Shown: positions 1 through 4,580, counted from the stretch's first letter. The stretch is DNA of 5,241 nt from Chloroflexota bacterium (GCA_020353135.1 CP070688.1:578775-584015), one strand, 5' to 3'. The notes: generated from the letters alone by a model not told the origin. Program-made: numbers and translations.

Positions 1-1
1 A

Positions 2-202
2 CTGGTCGGCACGTGGGCGGATGCCAGCTGGGCGATTCTCTTTTATGAGAAACACGACTTCCGATTGGTTTCCTCGGAGGAAAAAAGCCGCTTGCTGGGT
101 AAGTATTGGTCTATCCCCGAGCGACAGATCGAGACGTCAGTCGTATTGGCAGATGGGACGTGGCGCAATCGCCGCCGGGGCAAAGGGCGAACCGCCCAAT
201 GA
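2..202 (+). CDS. GNAT family N-acetyltransferase, C-terminal part (cut by window edge)
   Basis: The frame is open from the first bases and ends at TGA 200-202, giving 66 residues. It contains GTWADASWAILFYEKHDF, followed by RLVSSEEKSRLLGKYW and SIPERQIETSVVL. The A-x-x-F-Y-E-K-x-x-F pattern is the usual C-terminal motif of GNAT acetyltransferases, which move an acetyl group from acetyl-CoA to an amine. The A-W-A-I-x-F-Y-E-K stretch corresponds to the late helix and strand of the fold, and the IETSVVL segment to the last strand. The acetyl-CoA-binding R/Q-x-x-G-x-G/A loop would lie upstream, outside the window, and the substrate cannot be read from this piece. After SVVLAD there is an unusually basic tail, RNRRRGKGR, which may be a local extension. 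The gene converges on the PspC gene with 13 bp between the stops and no visible terminator. The family call is quite secure; the exact function is unknown. Confidence 0.82.
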   Translation: MVGTWADASWAILFYEKHDFRLVSSEEKSRLLGKYWSIPERQIETSVVLADGTWRNRRRGKGRTAQ

Positions 203-215
203 AGCAGTGAACTCT

Positions 216-500
216 TTACTCCGCTTCTTCTTCGCCGGCAGATTCAGCCTTTTCTTCGGCGATCTCTTGTTCTATGACATGGTCCATGATCGCCAGCTCT
301 TCGTCCGTTGGTTCAGGCGGAATGACCACCCACAATATAAGATAGAGGATCACGCCGCCCAGGCCGATGAGGGCTAATACGATGAAGATCACCCGTACAA
401 GGGTGGGATCGACGTTGAAATAACTGCCCAAGCCGCCGCACACGCCGGCCAGCCAGCGATCGTCAGTAGATCGGTACAGTTTCTTAGTATCGTTAGACAT
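216..500 (-). CDS. PspC domain-containing membrane protein
   Basis: A 94-residue protein. Residues about 6-63 form a complete PspC domain: KKLYRSTDDRWLAGVCGGLG, then a YFNVDPTLVRVIF segment, then one hydrophobic membrane helix (about residues 37-60) ending in WVVIPPEP. In Proteobacteria PspC senses envelope stress together with PspB and PspA. Small stand-alone PspC proteins like this one are common in Gram-positive bacteria and Chloroflexota, where the role is usually only inferred to be envelope stress. The last 30 residues form a strongly acidic, probably helical cytoplasmic tail rich in E and A. The ATG at 498-500 is supported by GAGGAG ending 7 nt upstream (508-513). No pspA or pspB neighbour is present, so it is probably a single-gene unit. 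A perfect inverted repeat lies in its leader at 522-547. The gene symbol is withheld because orthology to E. coli pspC is not shown. Confidence 0.93.
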   Translation of the reverse strand: MSNDTKKLYRSTDDRWLAGVCGGLGSYFNVDPTLVRVIFIVLALIGLGGVILYLILWVVIPPEPTDEELAIMDHVIEQEIAEEKAESAGEEEAE

Positions 501-521
501 AGGGATTCTCCTCTTCTTCCA

Positions 522-547
522 GTCAATGGTTTTCTCATTCCATTGAC
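522..547 (-). promoter_or_regulatory. 8-bp inverted repeat in the pspC-like gene leader (operator or 5' hairpin)
   Basis: GTCAATGG (522-529) and CCATTGAC (540-547) are perfect reverse complements separated by 10 nt. The repeat lies just upstream of the ribosome binding site (508-513) of the PspC-domain gene. Its symmetry and place suit either a repressor or activator site or an RNA hairpin in the leader. No confident -35/-10 pair could be placed; TTGGAA (586-591) with TACGTA (562-567) at 18 bp is the best and is weak. The repeat itself is directly seen; its function is inferred. Confidence 0.4.
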
Positions 548-693
548 GGCAATTCCACTAATACGTATTTTACACCATCACTGAGTTCCAACCGAGATCC
601 GGTTGCAGCAAGATCGTCCTACCACAAAATCTCCATCTTTTGCGGCGATGACGACAATGCCGCCGCCGATGGCCGCTGTCATCGGCCGGCCGC

Positions 694-1515
694 TTAGCCC
701 ATTACCTGAAAACTCAGCCGGGCTGGATCGTTGCCGTCGAGGTAATCACTCGCGCTCATGCGCTCGAGCGCATGCCCAAGTCGCCGGCAAACAGCTACCT
801 CGGCGCTCGTCGCGTTTGCCAAGACCACGCCACAGCCCCAGGCGCCGGACCGGCCGGGGATGGCAAAAGAGGCGGGGAAGAGGATGTCTCCGCACCATAA
901 TTCAACATCGGGAGCCAGCCTGGCTATCTCGTCGCGCGCCCAGCCGCGCTGCTCGCCCGTAACATTTGCGTACCAATAAAAGAGCCTGTATCCGGCGCCG
1001 GCAAGCCAGCCGGCGAGTTCGATGGGCGTCTTGCTGTTGGGCGTCCATCGCTCATGGGGCTCGAAGGGATCGATGAGCACCAGCACATCGGCCGGATCTA
1101 CATCGGCGCGCTGTACCTCGCGCGTGATGGCCGAGACGCCATCGGCCTCGACGACTCGCGCGTCGAGACCTGCGCTGGCGGTTCGAAGGCCGGCTGCGCT
1201 CTCAGGGTCGATGTCACAGAAGATGTAACTGGCATCCCGTCCGAGAGCCCGGGTGGCTAGCATGGGTGACCCAGGGTAGAGATCTGGCAGCGCGAGGAGA
1301 GCCCCCAGGTAGGCGCACTCTTGAAGCTCCGGCTCGCCTGGAGCGTGCTCCAGGAACCGAAGGGCGCCATGAAGGCGGGCCGGGCTTGGGGTTAACGGAT
1401 AGTACGCAGAACCCGCGTGCGTCTCCCAGTAGTGGCGCGGCGGATTCAGCCGTAGAATTTCGGCCAGCGGCAAGTGCTTCCAAACGTCGCCAAGTTCGCC
1501 AAAGTGATGGTTCAT
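694..1515 (-). CDS. RlmJ-like SAM-dependent methyltransferase
   Basis: A 273-residue protein, close to the 280 residues of E. coli RlmJ, which N6-methylates A2030 of 23S rRNA. Family marks occur in order: HFGELGDVWKH at residues 4-14 (compare the GNHADVLKH region of RlmJ, with its conserved Lys and His), YWETHAGSAYYPL from residue 29 (compare YLDTHAG, the SAM motif I region), YPGSP at 80-84, an acidic CDID at 100-103, EADGV at 123-127, and VLVLIDPFEPHE at 144-155 in place of LILIDPPYE. The catalytic DPPY of N6-adenine methyltransferases is therefore changed to DPFE, so the target and even the activity are uncertain. ATG 1513-1515 is chosen because GGGAG (1522-1526) ends 6 nt before it; a TTG two codons upstream would abut that site. 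The EAD-like gene ends 59 bp upstream on the same strand, so co-transcription is possible. Divergent members of this family are usually annotated only as hypothetical or RlmJ-like. Confidence 0.78.
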   Translation of the reverse strand: MNHHFGELGDVWKHLPLAEILRLNPPRHYWETHAGSAYYPLTPSPARLHGALRFLEHAPGEPELQECAYLGALLALPDLYPGSPMLATRALGRDASYIFCDIDPESAAGLRTASAGLDARVVEADGVSAITREVQRADVDPADVLVLIDPFEPHERWTPNSKTPIELAGWLAGAGYRLFYWYANVTGEQRGWARDEIARLAPDVELWCGDILFPASFAIPGRSGAWGCGVVLANATSAEVAVCRRLGHALERMSASDYLDGNDPARLSFQVMG

Positions 1516-1574
1516 GATCAACTCCCGATCTATGCAATCTTACCGTCGCGGGTCCAAAACGCCACTGTATCGCC

Positions 1575-1799
1575 TTATCTGGCCAACAAAGATTGTACTC
1601 CCGGCAGCTTTAGAAACGTTTCTCCCATATCGTCGCCCCGGCGGCCGATGTATTCCAACAGACTCTGGACCTTCTTTTGCTTGGTTTGCCCGGCCAGCTC
1701 CTCGAAATCAATCTCTAGCTTGAAGCAGAGAGCCGACAATTCCTCCAGGCTAAAATGCCGGCTGATTTTCGGATGAAGAGTGGTTATCTGGCTGGCCAT
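1575..1799 (-). CDS. Stand-alone effector-associated-domain (EAD)-like small protein
   Basis: A 74-residue protein made of little more than one helical domain. The stretch FSLEELSALCFKLEIDFEEL (residues 16-35), followed by AGQTKQKKVQSLLEYIGRRG (36-55), matches the pattern F-x-x-x-E-L-x-x-L-C-F-x-L-x-I-D-[YF]-E-x-L-x-G-x-x-K-x-x-K-x-x-x-L-x-x-Y-x-x-R-R-G. I associate this with the death-like effector-associated domains, EAD7-like from memory (subtype number not certain). In the published family these domains are adaptors: copies fused to an NTPase and to an effector pair with each other in bacterial conflict systems. Here the domain is alone, with no fused effector and no partner gene in view. 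The ATG at 1797-1799 has only a weak ribosome binding site (AAAAGAT about 5 nt away), and no clear promoter was found. The RlmJ-like gene lies 59 bp downstream on the same strand. It may be an orphan adaptor, a part of a dispersed system, or the remnant of a larger gene. Confidence 0.68.
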   Translation of the reverse strand: MASQITTLHPKISRHFSLEELSALCFKLEIDFEELAGQTKQKKVQSLLEYIGRRGDDMGETFLKLPGVQSLLAR

Positions 1800-1810
1800 A
1801 TAGATCTTTT

Positions 1811-1848
1811 GTCTGTGACAGATGGCAGATGAATGTCAGGTCTGTAAC
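1811..1848. repeat. Paired GTCTGTRAC boxes upstream of the EAD-like gene
   Basis: GTCTGTGAC (1811-1819) and GTCTGTAAC (1840-1848) differ at one of nine bases, and their starts are 29 bp apart, close to three helical turns. The first box also contains the near-palindrome TCTGTGACAGA. They lie 12-49 bp before the EAD-like start codon and could bind a regulator, but two 9-mers alone are weak evidence. Confidence 0.25.
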
Positions 1849-1877
1849 AAGAAGGCCGTTGGGTTGCGAGTTGCGCG

Positions 1878-1929
1878 AACCAAGTGAGAATTCGCCTGAT
1901 AGCTGGGCCGAAACCATTGTATCACGAAA
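1878..1929 (+). repeat. 52-bp imperfect direct repeat, left copy
   Basis: This segment aligns without gaps to 2401-2452. Positions 1-19 (starting AACCAAG and ending TTCGCC) match at 16 of 19, the middle 9 bases hardly match, and the last 24 (starting GGCCGAAA and ending ATCACGAAA) match at 21 of 24. Equal spacing of the two conserved blocks makes chance unlikely. The copy lies upstream of the 113-residue gene and before its TATAAT box. Unlike the right copy, it has lost most of the hairpin pairing and has no T run. Confidence 0.6.
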
Positions 1930-1986
1930 CCACCCGCCCTTGCGGCAATGCAACACGCGGCCAGGGAGTTGCTTCTGCACACCCTG

Positions 1987-1992
1987 TATAAT
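1987..1992 (+). promoter_or_regulatory. Candidate -10 box for the 113-residue gene
   Basis: A perfect TATAAT lies 54 bp before the ATG at 2047. No good -35 stands 16-18 bp upstream; TTGCTT at 1969-1974 is only 12 bp away, which is too close. A preceding TG is present but one base nearer than in a classic extended -10. It is the best promoter candidate for this gene. Confidence 0.4.
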
Positions 1993-2032
1993 AATGATGC
2001 TTTTGAGAGATCGCTGGCGCAAGTAAAGTGCA

Positions 2033-2040
2033 AAGGAAGG
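2033..2040 (+). promoter_or_regulatory. Ribosome binding site fixing the start at 2047
   Basis: AAGGAAGG ends 6 nt before ATG 2047-2049. The same frame is open further upstream to an ATG at 1948, but that start has no comparable site and would lie before the TATAAT box, so 2047 is preferred. Confidence 0.7.
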
Positions 2041-2046
2041 TGTGCT

Positions 2047-2388
2047 ATGGCGTTTATTGAGCAGATTAAGAAGTACAGTGTTTCCTATTACGGGGGCGGC
2101 AAGAATACAACTGGTTACCAGTATCGGGCAATTATTGGTCTGAGACGTGATGATGGGAGCCTAATTGGCGGCGCCTACTTCCATCGCGACCCGGCAACAA
2201 TGCCAAGTACAGATGATCAATCATCGACCGGCTATGTTTGGTTCCACTATACTTGGGAGGACTTTCCCCAGGTTCTAGACCTCCTTCGGAACGAGACCCC
2301 CGTCTATGTCCGGTACGTGGCCGGCGGCTGGAAGATCGGCTCCATTACGACGTCAAGTGAACCGGTGGGCGAGGGCGAGACGCCCTAA
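2047..2388 (+). CDS. Uncharacterised 113-residue protein ending in an EPVGEGE motif
   Basis: No named family is recognised. The protein begins MAFIEQIKKYSVSYYGGG and has no signal peptide or membrane segment. Alternating hydrophobic strands (YRAIIGL, IGGAYFH, YVWFHY, VYVRYV, WKIGSI) predict a small, mainly beta, cytoplasmic fold. A single helix-like stretch, EDFPQVLDLLRNETP, at about residues 69-83 interrupts the strands. The C-terminus, TTSSEPVGEGE, resembles a tail I have seen on other small hypothetical bacterial proteins with a DFxxVIDLLRNExPVY segment, so this is probably a conserved unnamed family; that is recollection, not a search. Translation signals are strong (AAGGAAGG, 6-nt spacing). 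The gene is divergent from the EAD-like gene, is bracketed by 52-bp direct repeats, and is probably transcribed alone, ending at the hairpin at 2430-2464. Confidence 0.75.
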   Translation: MAFIEQIKKYSVSYYGGGKNTTGYQYRAIIGLRRDDGSLIGGAYFHRDPATMPSTDDQSSTGYVWFHYTWEDFPQVLDLLRNETPVYVRYVAGGWKIGSITTSSEPVGEGETP

Positions 2389-2400
2389 CCTTGGACTGAA

Positions 2401-2452
2401 AACCAAGAGAATATTCGCCCAAGCCCCTGGCCGAAATCATTTCATCACGAAA
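2401..2452 (+). repeat. 52-bp imperfect direct repeat, right copy
   Basis: This is the partner of 1878-1929, offset by 523 bp, with about 39 of 52 bases identical and no gaps. It starts 12 bp after the stop codon of the 113-residue gene, so the two copies exactly bracket that gene. Its second half builds the hairpin at 2430-2468. A short further match (CGGCAA at 1943 and 2465) follows after a one-base offset. Confidence 0.6.
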
Positions 2453-2464
2453 TGGTCGTTTTTT
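2430..2464 (+). terminator. Probable intrinsic terminator of the 113-residue gene
   Basis: CATTTC (2438-2443) and GAAATG (2449-2454) pair across a 5-nt loop, and six T residues follow at 2459-2464 after a short gap. An outer helix, GCCGAAA (2430-2436) with TTTCGGC (2462-2468), could alternatively close the structure and would compete with the T run. The inner stem is short and A/T-rich, so termination may be weak. It lies 41 bp past the stop codon. Confidence 0.5.
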
Positions 2465-2600
2465 CGGCAAAGAGATCAAGGTTATCAGGATCATGTATCC
2501 GGCGTTTTGTGAGCGCTGATTATCAACTCAGGTAATCAAGCTTGACGAGGCTCCGGCCGTCCAGATCGCGGGTTAGGCAGAGCAGTTCGAACAGGGAGTG

Positions 2601-2643
2601 CGACAAATAAAAGAACCCGCAGGCTTTTTTCAGCCTGCGGGTT
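2601..2643 (-). terminator. Strong intrinsic terminator of the secreted Asp-box gene
   Basis: AACCCGCAGGC (2614-2624) and GCCTGCGGGTT (2633-2643) form a perfect 11-bp G/C-rich stem with an 8-nt loop. Read on the minus strand, the stem is followed by CTTTTATTTG (2613-2604). It begins 28 bp past the stop codon at 2671. On the plus strand no T run follows, so it acts on the minus-strand transcript. Confidence 0.9.
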
Positions 2644-2670
2644 GGGTACCAGGTGGGAGTATACCGTCGA

Positions 2671-4374
2671 TTACTCGCGTCCGCCGCTTATGACTTGTAG
2701 GAAGACGTCGGTGTCGTTATCCATCCGTGAGTCGGTCCAGAAAGGATAAGCTTTGGGGCCGGCCGCGGCGATGCCATTATAGTCGCCGATGAAGGACGGG
2801 CCGCCAAAGAAGCCGTTGAAGAAGTTAGATGAGTGTTCTGAAGCCCGCTGTTCATGCCAGGTCAGGCCACCATCTTTCGACAGAGCCACCCAGGCGTCGG
2901 CGAGGGTGTTGTCGCCGCTCACACGGCGGTCGTAGTAGACGGCCCAGACCCAACCATTGTCGCTAACGGTGATCCAGGGGAACCAGTTGTCGAAGTTGGG
3001 CGGATCGGCGCTGATCCTCTGGGGCGCTGACCAGGTCATACCGCCGTCGGTAGACTTGCTGACGAAGGCGTCGGTGCTGGTAAACAAGTCGTCCGGGCAG
3101 GAACCATCGGCCGCGTCGAGGAAGGTCGGGAAGGGGAAGATATCGCCGTTGCGATTGTCGGCCCAAATGACGTATAAAGCATCGTCGGGGCCGATGGCGA
3201 TGTTGCCGGCCGCATTCAGGCGCCAGCCGCCGTTGCAGACGGTCTGCCGGCCGTTGAAGGGCGAGCGAGGGTAGTTGTCGAGTCCGTCATGAAGCAGGTC
3301 GACCTGGGTGGGTCCTGTGACGGCAAAGGTGTCGGGATCGACGCTGACGACCAGGATCTGGTCGTTGAAGTTGCCCGGGCTGGTCCATTCGCTGCTGTTC
3401 TGTTCGTTCAAGAAGTGGACATAGAGGGTGCCATCAGAGTCGACGACCGGGTATGAGAACTGGCTCTGGTCGCAGTCGTAGGGCGTGGCGTCGGGACCGG
3501 TGGCGCCAGGGCCGGTGCCGCCGGTCGTATCATCCTGGTGCTCGCAGAGGTCGGCCGAGGAGCCGTTAACTTCGCCGGCGATCGTGAATGAAGAGCCGCC
3601 ATCGTCGGAGTAGGCCAGGTAGATGGGCGATTCATAGTAGGTCGCGCCGCCTTCGAAGAAGAAGCGGGTCCAGGTGACGTAGATGCGGCCGTCGTGGGGA
3701 CCACCGGAGGTGTCGACGGTCATATACTCCTTATCATGGCCGACGGAGCAGTCCATGGCGTAGGGCCAGTAGTCGACGATGCCCTGACCGCTGGCGATTA
3801 CCGGCCGCCACCAGCTGACGCCGCCGTCTTCAGAGCGGTAGACGAAGACGCCGTTTTCGCACCAGCTGGCGCTGAAGCCGATGCTGGAGTGATAGACGGT
3901 GCCGTCATTGGCAAAGGCGACGGCCGGATCGCCGGTGCCTACCGGCGGCTCGACGATGCCTTCGACGGTGACGAAGCCTGGGGTGGTGACCATGCCGTCG
4001 TGCCAGGTCTTGCCGCCGTCGAAGGAGGTGGAAAAACCGCCGCCAATGGGCCAGCCGGCCCGGTAGTCGTTATAGCCGGTGACGATATGCCTGGGGTTGT
4101 TGGGGTTAATGGCGATGGCGGTCTCGTTCTGGGCTCGGAAATTGAAGTCTTGGTTGACGAGGATATTGTGGCCAGGTGGTTGATTCGTCGCCGGACGGAA
4201 GTTCTCTTGAGGTGTGAAGAACAGAGGTTCTTCGAGGATGCCCGAGCGCCAGTGCATCATATTGGGCTTCGGCTTCTCGGGTAGTTCTATCAGGGCTTGT
4301 GAGGAGACGCTGGCTACGAGGACGCCCAAGAGAATAACCATGGCCAATACCTTCGCGAAGGTGTGGCTGCGCAT
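2671..4374 (-). CDS. Secreted sialidase-like BNR/Asp-box repeat protein
   Basis: A 567-residue exported protein. Residues 1-27 form a signal peptide: a basic start (MRSHTFAK), a hydrophobic core (VLAMVILLGVLVA) and an SSQA cleavage site. Five Asp boxes (S-x-D-x-G-x-x-W/F) follow: SFDGGKTW (117), SEDGGVSW (181), SDDGGSSF (256), STDGGMTW (441) and SKDGGLTW (499), typical of a beta-propeller. Also present are NETAIAINPNNPRHIVTGYN (83-102) and, near the end, FIGDYNGIA with FWTDSR, a signature of a widespread secreted family often labelled exo-alpha-sialidase. The FRIP motif of true sialidases is not seen, so glycosidase activity is doubtful; a binding or structural propeller is equally possible. 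Six cysteines (172, 209, 277, 301, 380, 426) could form three disulfides. ATG 4372-4374 is chosen over an in-frame TTG at 4446 because it begins the signal peptide and has AGGGAGGA 5 nt upstream. The gene is monocistronic, with its own promoter and terminator. Confidence 0.87.
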   Translation of the reverse strand: MRSHTFAKVLAMVILLGVLVASVSSQALIELPEKPKPNMMHWRSGILEEPLFFTPQENFRPATNQPPGHNILVNQDFNFRAQNETAIAINPNNPRHIVTGYNDYRAGWPIGGGFSTSFDGGKTWHDGMVTTPGFVTVEGIVEPPVGTGDPAVAFANDGTVYHSSIGFSASWCENGVFVYRSEDGGVSWWRPVIASGQGIVDYWPYAMDCSVGHDKEYMTVDTSGGPHDGRIYVTWTRFFFEGGATYYESPIYLAYSDDGGSSFTIAGEVNGSSADLCEHQDDTTGGTGPGATGPDATPYDCDQSQFSYPVVDSDGTLYVHFLNEQNSSEWTSPGNFNDQILVVSVDPDTFAVTGPTQVDLLHDGLDNYPRSPFNGRQTVCNGGWRLNAAGNIAIGPDDALYVIWADNRNGDIFPFPTFLDAADGSCPDDLFTSTDAFVSKSTDGGMTWSAPQRISADPPNFDNWFPWITVSDNGWVWAVYYDRRVSGDNTLADAWVALSKDGGLTWHEQRASEHSSNFFNGFFGGPSFIGDYNGIAAAGPKAYPFWTDSRMDNDTDVFLQVISGGRE

Positions 4375-4442
4375 AAGTTTCCTCCCTGGGATTACCCCAA
4401 AATCAAAGAAGAAGGTCCTGTAATCAAACACAGAAGGAAGGG

Positions 4443-4454
4443 TCAAGGACTCAT
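4443..4454 (-). other. Three-codon mini-ORF with a strong ribosome binding site in the leader
   Basis: ATG AGT CCT TGA (4454 to 4443) is preceded by AAAAGGAG, with AAGGAG at 4462-4467 and 7 nt of spacing, a better placed site than many genes have. It lies between the promoter (4509-4537) and the true start of the Asp-box gene (4374), out of frame with it. It may be a regulatory leader peptide that affects translation downstream, or the chance survivor of an older start. Confidence 0.3.
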
Positions 4455-4508
4455 AAACACGCTCCTTTTGACTCCAAATAAAGCGCCGTTCATACTCCCA
4501 CTATTTAC

Positions 4509-4537
4509 AGTCTAGTTTATTCGGCCGGGTTTGTAAA
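4509..4537 (-). promoter_or_regulatory. Sigma70-like promoter of the secreted Asp-box gene
   Basis: On the minus strand TTTACA (4537-4532) and TAGACT (4514-4509) are separated by 17 bp, near the TTGACA/TATAAT consensus with ideal spacing. The promoter lies about 135 bp before the ATG at 4374, leaving a leader of roughly 125 nt that holds the mini-ORF. It begins only 42 bp from the end of the transposase reading frame. Confidence 0.5.
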
Positions 4538-4561
4538 GAGGGTGGGGCGGCCGTGGGGTGC

Positions 4562-4580
4562 GCGTCATTTCTGTTGACGC
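4562..4580. repeat. 6-bp inverted repeat at the transposase stop codon
   Basis: GCGTCA (4562-4567) and TGACGC (4575-4580) pair across 7 nt, directly at the transposase stop codon (4580-4582). No T run follows on the minus strand. It may lie in or near the insertion sequence's terminal inverted repeat; the other end is outside the window, so this cannot be confirmed. Confidence 0.3.

Larger units (their letters stand above)
1800..2046. other. Divergent intergenic region
   Basis: This 247-bp stretch separates the minus-strand EAD-like gene from the plus-strand 113-residue gene. It holds two GTCTGTRAC boxes (1811-1819 and 1840-1848, 29 bp apart), the left copy of the 52-bp direct repeat (1878-1929), a TATAAT box (1987-1992) and the strong ribosome binding site at 2033-2040. 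Short open frames here lack ribosome binding sites and coding character. It is where control of both genes would act. Confidence 0.6.
2389..2670. other. Intergenic region between convergent transcripts
   Basis: This 282-bp gap between the 113-residue gene (+) and the secreted Asp-box gene (-) holds the right repeat copy, a plus-strand terminator candidate and a strong minus-strand terminator. Between them, 2523-2615 on the minus strand reads as a stop-terminated frame ending LTRDLDGRSLVKLDYLS. It looks like a protein C-terminus but has no start or ribosome binding site; it may be a relic or chance. Confidence 0.45.

Noticed and set aside
558..595. ECF-sigma-type promoter (GGAAC ... CGTA) upstream of the PspC-domain gene
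   Set aside because: The distance between AAC and CGTA is 19 bp, about three more than such promoters use, so the match is not credible.
665..686. GCCGATG/CATCGGC hairpin after the RlmJ-like gene as a terminator
   Set aside because: The 7-bp stem is real, but no T run follows on the minus strand, and such stems are common in GC-rich DNA.
1214..1537. Long open frames overlapping the RlmJ-like gene on both strands (also 603-962, 1022-1260 and 1266-1517)
   Set aside because: They are Arg/Ser/Pro/Gly-rich, lack ribosome binding sites and overlap a frame with clear RlmJ motifs. Such shadow frames are expected in GC-rich genes.
1948..2046. N-terminal extension of the 113-residue protein to an ATG at 1948
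   Set aside because: It has no ribosome binding site and would start upstream of the TATAAT box. The start at 2047 has AAGGAAGG at ideal spacing.
2565..2605. tRNA-like TTCGAAC loop
   Set aside because: The bases flanking the loop do not form a T stem on either strand, and no acceptor or anticodon arm can be drawn.
3694..4284. 196-codon plus-strand frame antisense to the secreted Asp-box gene
   Set aside because: Its Gly/Ala/Val/Asp-rich composition is what the antisense of repeated Asp-box codons gives. The minus strand has a signal peptide, motifs, promoter and terminator.
4375..4446. Extension of the secreted protein to a TTG at 4446
   Set aside because: It would add 24 residues before a textbook signal peptide. 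The AAGGAG at 4462-4467 is 15 nt away, too far, while ATG 4374 has its own strong site.
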